NCBI GenBank assembly: GCA_020722505.1
Contig: DYKR01000004.1
Location: 1-37,759, forward strand
Length of the DNA: 37,759 nt
Direction: 5' to 3'
DNA from: Caldisericum exile
Lineage (GTDB): Bacteria > Caldisericota > Caldisericia > Caldisericales > Caldisericaceae
The notes under the pieces were generated by a model, which saw nothing but the letters and a program-made list of their open reading frames with translations, was not told where the DNA came from and searched no databases. Of this stretch, positions 33,053-37,759 are shown piece by piece (the first letter of the stretch is position 1; every line of letters begins with the position of its first letter). Position numbers and translations under genes: made by a program.

Positions 33053-33088
33053 TCAAATCGTTTGAATAATAAATAGGGGGAAGAAGAA

Positions 33089-33877
33089 TTGGCATACAAA
33101 TACATTTATGGGCCTATTATTTCAAGGAGGTTGGGAGTCTCCTTGGGTGTAACTACAATACCTCACAAAGTATGTAGTTTTAATTGTATTTATTGTGAGA
33201 TTGGATTTACTACACTTCAAACCTTACAAAGAAAAGAATACATAAAGGCAGATGACATCTTAAATGAACTCAAAGACTTTTTAGCTAACAACACAAACAA
33301 AATTGACCACATCACCTTTTCAGGTTTAGGTGAACCAACCCTTAATATAAAACTTGGCTACATAATAAGAGAACTCAAAAAGATAACAACCATACCTATT
33401 GCAGTTTTATCGAATGGTTCCCTTATAACCCAAGAAGATGTAAAAGCGGACTTATTAGAGGCAGATATAGTTAAATTTACATTAAATGCAGCAGATGATA
33501 CAACTTATAGAAAGATCAACCTAAATCCTCCCCAAGTAAAAGTTGAAGATGTTATTAAAGACATCGTTGATTTTAGAAAAGTTTTTAAAAATGAACTCTG
33601 GATAGAAGTCCTATTAGTAAAAGGAATCAACAATACCATTGGAAATTATCTAAATCTTTACAACGCCCTTTCTTTAATTAGGCCCGATAAAATACATATA
33701 AATACCGTTGTAAGAGCACCTGCTCTAAAAGTTTCTGAGCCTTTATCGTTTTCTGAACTGCTTGAAGCATCACGTATCATTAACCACGGTTCAGAGGTAA
33801 TATACAAAAAGGGAAGCAGAAGGATTGCACCTCAAACCCAAATTATAAATGCTTCAAATTCAAAATCACTTAGTTAA
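33089..33877 (+). CDS. Radical SAM protein, COG0731 type
   Basis: 262 residues. The radical SAM cluster motif is CSFNCIYCEIG (Cys29, 33, 36) after YIYGPIISRRLGVSLGV, and FSGLGEPTLN is the GGEP-like block. This resembles the small COG0731 Fe-S oxidoreductases, distantly related to wyosine enzymes, with no settled function in bacteria. The C-terminal ~60 residues form no recognised domain. The start is TTG 33089, eight bases after GGGGG (33076-33080); no ATG lies nearby in frame. Its 3' end overlaps thiZ on the other strand by four bases. Co-regulation with thi genes is not implied, because it is convergent. Confidence 0.82.
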   Translation: MAYKYIYGPIISRRLGVSLGVTTIPHKVCSFNCIYCEIGFTTLQTLQRKEYIKADDILNELKDFLANNTNKIDHITFSGLGEPTLNIKLGYIIRELKKITTIPIAVLSNGSLITQEDVKADLLEADIVKFTLNAADDTTYRKINLNPPQVKVEDVIKDIVDFRKVFKNELWIEVLLVKGINNTIGNYLNLYNALSLIRPDKIHINTVVRAPALKVSEPLSFSELLEASRIINHGSEVIYKKGSRRIAPQTQIINASNSKSLS

Positions 33878-34599
33878 CTATTTTCATTGATTATTTGGGA
33901 GAGCACAAATTCTGCCGTTGAAATAAACGTCTGGTCTTTTAAAGTGTCAATTGTCCTTGGATGGGGAATATCCACATTGACAATTTCTTGCACTTTTCCA
34001 GGATAATCATGCATAATAACAACTATATCTGAAAGGAATACCGCTTCTTCAACATCATGGGTCACCATAATTGTTGAAAAATAAAATTTTAACCTCATTT
34101 CCTCAAGATAAAGCCAAAGTTTTCTTCTGTTTAGGGCATCCACTGCACCAAAGGGTTCATCTAAAAGAAGAAGTTTTGAATCCGTTAAAAGAGTTCTGAG
34201 TAAAGACGCCCTTTGATACATACCACCTGAAAGCACCTTAGGATAATTGTTTTCAAAGCCTTTTAGACCAAATTGTTCAAGTAGCGGGTATATTCTTTCT
34301 TTTGCTTTTTTTGAAGAATACCCCCTTATTAGTAAGGGGATTTCAAGATTTTTAAGAACAAAAAACCATGGAAGTAGCACGCCTTTTTGTGGCATATATC
34401 CTACAGGCCCCTCAGGGCGTAAAATTTCACCTTCATAAGGCATGAGGCCTGCAACTGCTTTAAGAAGTGTGGTTTTACCGCAACCTGAGGGACCAATTAT
34501 TGCAAGATGCTTACCTTGGGGAAGTGAAAAACTTACCCTATCTACTGCAAGAAAACCTTCATAATAGACGCTAACTTCTCTAACCTCTACTTTTGACAT
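33874..34599 (-). CDS. thiZ: ABC transporter ATPase of a thiamine-precursor importer
   Basis: 241 residues, a complete ABC domain: Walker A GPSGCGKTT near 36, Q-loop GYMPQKGVLLPW, signature LSGGMYQRASLLR, Walker B LLLLDEPFGAVD and the switch His in MVTHDVEEA. It resembles the nitrate/taurine/ThiZ group. Function is assigned from the TPP riboswitch and the NMT1/THI5-like partner. It starts 13 bases inside thiY without a strong SD, implying translational coupling. Confidence 0.88.
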   Translation of the reverse strand: MSKVEVREVSVYYEGFLAVDRVSFSLPQGKHLAIIGPSGCGKTTLLKAVAGLMPYEGEILRPEGPVGYMPQKGVLLPWFFVLKNLEIPLLIRGYSSKKAKERIYPLLEQFGLKGFENNYPKVLSGGMYQRASLLRTLLTDSKLLLLDEPFGAVDALNRRKLWLYLEEMRLKFYFSTIMVTHDVEEAVFLSDIVVIMHDYPGKVQEIVNVDIPHPRTIDTLKDQTFISTAEFVLSQIINENS

Positions 34600-35585
34600 G
34601 GCAAAAATTCATTTGTAAAAAGTTCGTTTAGGTCTTTAGGGAAAGAGTTTATTACTTTAAGTTTAAGCATTAGATTGGTAAAGTTCTCCCATACAGATGG
34701 TTTCATATAACCAAAACAACCATTTTCATCAAGATAAAGAGGTGATAGCCATTTTTGAGATTCCATAACAAGGTCTTTATTGAGTTCAGGTGCATACTTA
34801 AGAAGTATGGAAGCTGCCTCTTCTGGGTTTTTCGCTGCGTATGTGTAACCTTCAGAAATCGCCTCAACAAAAGCTCTTACAATATCTTTTTTGTTTTCTA
34901 CCATATCTCTACTTGTAATAAAAATGGGCGTGTAGTGGTCAAACCCTTCAACATGGTCTTTCAAACTGTAAAATGTAAAATCTAAGTTTCTTAATTTTGC
35001 GTCAATTCCTTCCCAACCATAAAAAATCCATGTAAAATCGTAAACATGCTTCTCAAGTCCTGTAATCTGGTCAAAAACTCCGAGTTCTACCTTTCTAATG
35101 GTTTTAGGGTCTACTCCGTTTTGTTCTGCAACATAATCAACGATAGTATTTTCCCAACTCGAACCCCAACCCCCATAAGTTTTATTAGCAAAATCTTTTG
35201 GTGAATTAATTCCGCTTTCTTTAAGCCATATAAATCCTGATGTATCATGTTGAAGTATCGCTGAAATTGCAACAATTGGGGCATTCTCATTAACAACATA
35301 ACGTGTTAAACCCTCTTGGAAGGAGATACCAAAATCGGCTTTACCCGAGGATACTGCACTCTCTGGCCATACTTCAGATGGTTGAATGATTTTCACATTG
35401 AGATTCCTTTTAGAAAAGTACCCTTTTTCAACGGCAACGTATATACCTGTGTGGTTTGTGTTTGGTGTCCAATCAAGCATAAGTATGACATCCGTTGTGT
35501 TAGAAAGTTTTGTTTCTTTTGGCGTGCAACCAGTTGAAGCCAAAAATAACACAAATACTACTAAAAAAACTACTAACTTCTTCAT
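34587..35585 (-). CDS. thiY: NMT1/THI5-like substrate-binding lipoprotein
   Basis: 332 residues. The lipoprotein signal ends ASTGC (Cys20). The mature part begins VILMLDWTPNTNHTGIYVA, the hallmark of NMT1/THI5-like proteins, and continues GYFSKRNLNVKII and SGKADFGISFQEGL. Studied relatives bind formylaminopyrimidine or hydroxymethylpyrimidine (HMP), thiamine precursors. ATG 35585 overlaps the permease stop (ATGA) and has GGAGGTG upstream. It captures ligand outside the membrane for ThiX/ThiZ. Confidence 0.9.
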   Translation of the reverse strand: MKKLVVFLVVFVLFLASTGCTPKETKLSNTTDVILMLDWTPNTNHTGIYVAVEKGYFSKRNLNVKIIQPSEVWPESAVSSGKADFGISFQEGLTRYVVNENAPIVAISAILQHDTSGFIWLKESGINSPKDFANKTYGGWGSSWENTIVDYVAEQNGVDPKTIRKVELGVFDQITGLEKHVYDFTWIFYGWEGIDAKLRNLDFTFYSLKDHVEGFDHYTPIFITSRDMVENKKDIVRAFVEAISEGYTYAAKNPEEAASILLKYAPELNKDLVMESQKWLSPLYLDENGCFGYMKPSVWENFTNLMLKLKVINSFPKDLNELFTNEFLPCQK

Positions 35586-36460
35586 TTTTCACCTCCTAAA
35601 TATCTTGTAAATCTTCTACGGAGGGATACTGCAATGCCCCAAGTGATGAGGCTGAAGCCTATGATTATCACTGCCCCTGCAAAAACCTGTCCGAGTTCAA
35701 AGGAAGAGAAAGATCGTCTTATGTAAAGGCCCATACCTATATCAGTGCCCATCCACTCAGCCGTTAGAGTGCCTAAAATCGCATAAGGAGACGAAATTTC
35801 AATACCAGTTAAAATGTATGTAAGAGTGTGGGGTAATACCACGAACTTAAAGATATCCGAAGTTTTTGCGCCAATTGCCTTAAGCACATCAACCATATCA
35901 GGATCAATACTCTTTAGGCCAACAAGTGTATTTACTGTAATGGGAAAGAATGTAGCCCATACAACCACTCCAATTTTAGGAAGGCTTCCAAAACCAAACC
36001 AAAGTATGATAAGAGGCGCAATTGCGATTGTAGGAGTAGACTGAGAAATAACAGCCACTGGGTAAATGAAGTCTTCAATTGGTCTAATAAGGTGCATCAA
36101 AAAGGCAAGAGAAACACCAAACAGAATTGAAAGCGTAAAACCAAAGAAAGTTATCTTGAGTGTGGAGATGAGGTTAGGTATAATAACATCTTTTTGGGAA
36201 ATAATAATGTGTAAAACTTTTACAGGAGAAGGCAGTATATAGGAAGGAATAAGAAGAAGGCAATCCGTTACAAGATACCATAAATAAACAAAAATGAAGA
36301 ATGAAAGGATTTTAAGTATACGTGAATCTTTAATGAAAAGTGAAAGGCTTACAACAAGCAAAAGAAAGGCTGATAAAGTAACGAATTTATTTGGTGTAAA
36401 AGTAAGTAGAAATAGAAACACAAGGAGTGCAACCTTAAAGGTGGTTTGGTACTTTTTCAA
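35582..36460 (-). CDS. thiX: ABC permease of a thiamine-precursor importer
   Basis: 292 residues, six to eight membrane segments with the BPD_transp_1 EAA-like loop around LKSIDPDMVDVLKAIGAKTSDIFKFVVLPHTL (read in parts). The start is set by the SD: AGGAGG at 36475-36470 lies nine bases before TTG 36460. The frame is open to 36514, but those codons lie within the riboswitch expression platform and would overlap the SD hairpin. It is the first gene of thiX-thiY-thiZ, directly under the TPP riboswitch. Confidence 0.87.
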   Translation of the reverse strand: MKKYQTTFKVALLVFLFLLTFTPNKFVTLSAFLLLVVSLSLFIKDSRILKILSFFIFVYLWYLVTDCLLLIPSYILPSPVKVLHIIISQKDVIIPNLISTLKITFFGFTLSILFGVSLAFLMHLIRPIEDFIYPVAVISQSTPTIAIAPLIILWFGFGSLPKIGVVVWATFFPITVNTLVGLKSIDPDMVDVLKAIGAKTSDIFKFVVLPHTLTYILTGIEISSPYAILGTLTAEWMGTDIGMGLYIRRSFSSFELGQVFAGAVIIIGFSLITWGIAVSLRRRFTRYLGGEK

Positions 36461-36469
36461 ACTTTTAAA

Positions 36470-36488
36470 CCTCCTAAAATTTAGGAGG
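36470..36488 (-). promoter_or_regulatory. SD-sequestering hairpin of the thi operon
   Basis: Minus strand CCTCCTAAA (36488-36480) is perfectly complementary to TTTAGGAGG (36478-36470), which contains the thiX SD. There is no T run, so this looks like translational control by the upstream aptamer rather than termination. How the aptamer releases it (for example pairing of the GGGAG near 36515) is inference. Confidence 0.65.
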
Positions 36489-36516
36489 GCACAGGGCAAT
36501 AAACCTTGCACCATCT

Positions 36517-36601
36517 CCCTACGCCGGCATTACCCGGATCAGGTTCCAGGGGTCGAGCAAATACTTTGCTCCTCTCAGCTTCAAAAAGCTCCCCCGTAGC
36601 C
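36517..36601 (-). promoter_or_regulatory. TPP (thi-box) riboswitch aptamer
   Basis: The minus strand carries the conserved thi-box blocks: ACGGGGGAGC, GCTGAGAGG, GACCC, GAACCTGATC, CGGGTAATGCCGGCGTAGGGA. P1 is formed by CTACG (36599-36595) and CGTAG (36523-36519). The variable P3a-like arm is GAGCAAA / TTTGCTC. It lies upstream of thiXYZ, so the operon should be shut by thiamine pyrophosphate. Confidence 0.96.
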
Positions 36602-36607
36602 ATATTA

Positions 36608-36635
36608 ATTGTAACAAAATTTAGAAAAATTTCAA
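36608..36635 (-). promoter_or_regulatory. Promoter of the thi operon
   Basis: Minus strand TTGAAA (36635-36630), 16 bases, TACAAT (36613-36608) with a TGT extension. The predicted start, near 36601, coincides with the first base of the aptamer. Confidence 0.65.
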
Positions 36636-36671
36636 ACATTTTATCATTCAACCTTATAAAATTCGTTAAAA

Positions 36672-37430
36672 TCATTCCTGTGTAAAATCGATAGAAAAGG
36701 AGTTATTTTTTTCAAATATTACAACTACCATTTTAGTAAAAATTTCTTTTAACACTGGAACTTTTACAAACAAACTTAGAAAACTTCTCAAGGGAACTTC
36801 TCTATAATATACTAAAGACAATTTGGTATTTGAATATATATGTTTAAATTTTTTTATAGTCATTTTATTTATATATGAGAAAAATTCTTTGCCTTTTTCG
36901 TCTCTTGAAATCCTGAATTTTATTCTCTCTTCAGAATCGGGCAGATTTTTTGCAAGATCCTTATAAACTTCTATTAATGTATCATCATCAAAAAAAATCT
37001 GTACCCAGGGGATACCTACTAAATCGCTTAAATGAGCACCATAGGGGTGATAATAAGGTGGAAAATTCACATACAACCTGCCCTTTGGTTTTAAAACTCT
37101 GTAACATTCGTTAAGCACCTCAAGAGGTTTTTGCAAATGCTCCATTGCATCGTTCATTATTATTGTGTCAAAAAAATTATCTTCGAAAGGTAGTTTTGAA
37201 GCATCAGCTAAAACAAACTCAAATCTATCGATGAGATTTTTCTTTCGGGCAAGAGTAAGTGCTTCTTCTTTGTATTTTGGAATGATATCTATTCCGTATA
37301 TTTTTTTCACGCCGCACGATGCATAATACAGAGTTTTACCCGCAGCACCGCAGCCAATATCAAGAACAGTTTTATCTTTAAACATTTCTTCAACTGTGGA
37401 ATATTCAAGAAAATACTTGATAGTTTCCAC
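36672..37430 (-). CDS. Class I SAM-dependent methyltransferase (5' end frameshifted)
   Basis: 252 residues from GTG 37430, the first usable start of the intact frame. VLDIGCGAAGKTLYYAS is SAM motif I, YGIDIIPKY motif II, FVLADASKLPFEDNFFDTIIMNDAMEH motifs post-II to III (read in parts), and CYRVLKPKGRLYVNFPP motif IV. This is a UbiE/Methyltransf_11-type small-molecule or lipid/sugar methyltransferase; substrate unknown. The frame stays open and protein-like upstream of 37430, reading QDGVKTYAQWQFERGVET, so the gene originally began further upstream (see next entry). No SD precedes GTG 37430 convincingly apart from AGAGGA almost touching it. Confidence 0.75.
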   Translation of the reverse strand: METIKYFLEYSTVEEMFKDKTVLDIGCGAAGKTLYYASCGVKKIYGIDIIPKYKEEALTLARKKNLIDRFEFVLADASKLPFEDNFFDTIIMNDAMEHLQKPLEVLNECYRVLKPKGRLYVNFPPYYHPYGAHLSDLVGIPWVQIFFDDDTLIEVYKDLAKNLPDSEERIKFRISRDEKGKEFFSYINKMTIKKFKHIYSNTKLSLVYYREVPLRSFLSLFVKVPVLKEIFTKMVVVIFEKNNSFSIDFTQE

Positions 37431-37548
37431 TCCTCTTTCAAATTGCCACTGCGCATACGTTTTTACACCATCTTGCTCAAGATTGAAGGGAGGAAGGCAG
37501 AAATAATCTATTTACTAATTTACAAATGTTTTTCTTAAATTCACTCAT
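37431..37548 (-). pseudogene. Frameshifted 5' part of the methyltransferase gene
   Basis: ATG 37548 with AAGGAG upstream begins MSEFKKNICKLVNRLFLP, then hits TGA after 23 codons. The continuation PFNLEQDGVKTYAQW lies in the frame of the downstream methyltransferase. The join is at the pyrimidine run CCTTCCTCCC (37498-37489), where an inserted base, or a four-base duplication, would explain the shift. Either a real disruption, a slippage site or a sequencing error. Confidence 0.65.
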
Positions 37549-37573
37549 ACTTAATCTCCTTCTTTTTACTACA

Positions 37574-37603
37574 AGTTTACCCTTAATATGGTATTTTTGT
37601 CAA
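37574..37603 (-). promoter_or_regulatory. Promoter of the methyltransferase gene
   Basis: Minus strand TTGACA (37603-37598), 18 bases, TAAACT (37579-37574). Start near 37567, about 19 bases before ATG 37548, supporting that ATG as the original start. Between 37604 and the right edge I see only an imperfect hairpin (37695-37719, CTAACCCA / TGGGATTAG) and no gene. Confidence 0.55.
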
Positions 37604-37759
37604 GTGCCTACTTTTCGTAAGACAACCACTGCCTTTTTAAAACCTTTTTGTATTTACTTTATCAAAACTTAGAAATTTTTATTAGCCAATAATACTAACC
37701 CAATATCTTATGGGATTAGCACAGTAATTAATCTAATATTTGAAAAAGGGGGAGTCTTG

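Noticed and set aside
36461-36514. Longer thiX starting at 36514
   Set aside because: Those codons lie in the riboswitch platform and SD hairpin; TTG 36460 follows the SD by nine bases.
37695-37719. Terminator-like hairpin near the right edge
   Set aside because: The stem has a bulge and no T run follows on either strand.
1-37759. tRNA, rRNA, insertion sequence, prophage or plasmid functions
   Set aside because: I found no cloverleaf, rRNA-like, transposase, integrase or replication-gene signature on either strand by eye.

Overview
The window is AT-rich bacterial DNA with compact operons, many 4-base stop/start overlaps, good Shine-Dalgarno (SD) sites on internal genes, and Lys/Glu/Ile-rich proteins. 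A SCIFF ranthipeptide pair, a class III ribonucleotide reductase-like glycyl-radical fragment and three radical-SAM-related loci point to an anaerobe, probably thermophilic. The SCIFF pair suggests Clostridia, but composition, gene style and apparent leaderless promoters would also fit a deep lineage such as Caldisericota. Taxonomy is inference and was not checked by any search.

Layout. 1-4.05 kb: a winged-helix regulator diverging from a geranylgeranyl-reductase-type flavoprotein, then a degenerate superfamily 1 helicase-like protein. 4.1-6.1 kb: SCIFF precursor and its radical SAM/SPASM maturase, followed by a frameshifted lamin-tail-domain remnant. 6.1-15.3 kb: a nine-gene nucleoside operon with ribokinase, two nucleoside hydrolases, a BMP/PnrA-type ABC importer (binding lipoprotein, double ATPase, two permeases), an MTA/SAH-type deaminase and a DUF355 'adenosine-specific kinase'. 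An intrinsic terminator sits inside it after the binding protein. 15.3-18.1 kb: a GT2 glycosyltransferase, 0.67 kb of degenerate palindromic repeats, a 60-residue stand-alone glycyl-radical-like protein and a SIMPL-domain protein. 18.2-22.8 kb: the fab operon fabZ-fabH-fabD-fabG-acpP-fabF. 22.9-30.6 kb: ilvE diverging from a PAS-GGDEF-PAS / clpB / rsmG / C25-like peptidase-dockerin operon. 30.6-32.9 kb: a split ChrA pair with an MFS exporter. 33.1-36.6 kb: a COG0731-type radical SAM protein converging on a thiXYZ importer under a TPP riboswitch. 36.7-37.6 kb: a methyltransferase whose 5' end is frameshifted.

How genes work together. The nucleoside operon imports nucleosides, hydrolyses them to base plus ribose, phosphorylates ribose and deaminates adenine nucleosides. 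The thi locus imports a thiamine precursor under TPP feedback, probably through a sequestered ribosome-binding site. The fab operon covers one elongation cycle except the enoyl reductase. The most interesting items are the five-cysteine SCIFF variant, the glycyl-radical mini-protein, the unusual first nucleoside hydrolase, the Walker-A-defective helicase-like protein and the recurrent near-leaderless promoters.
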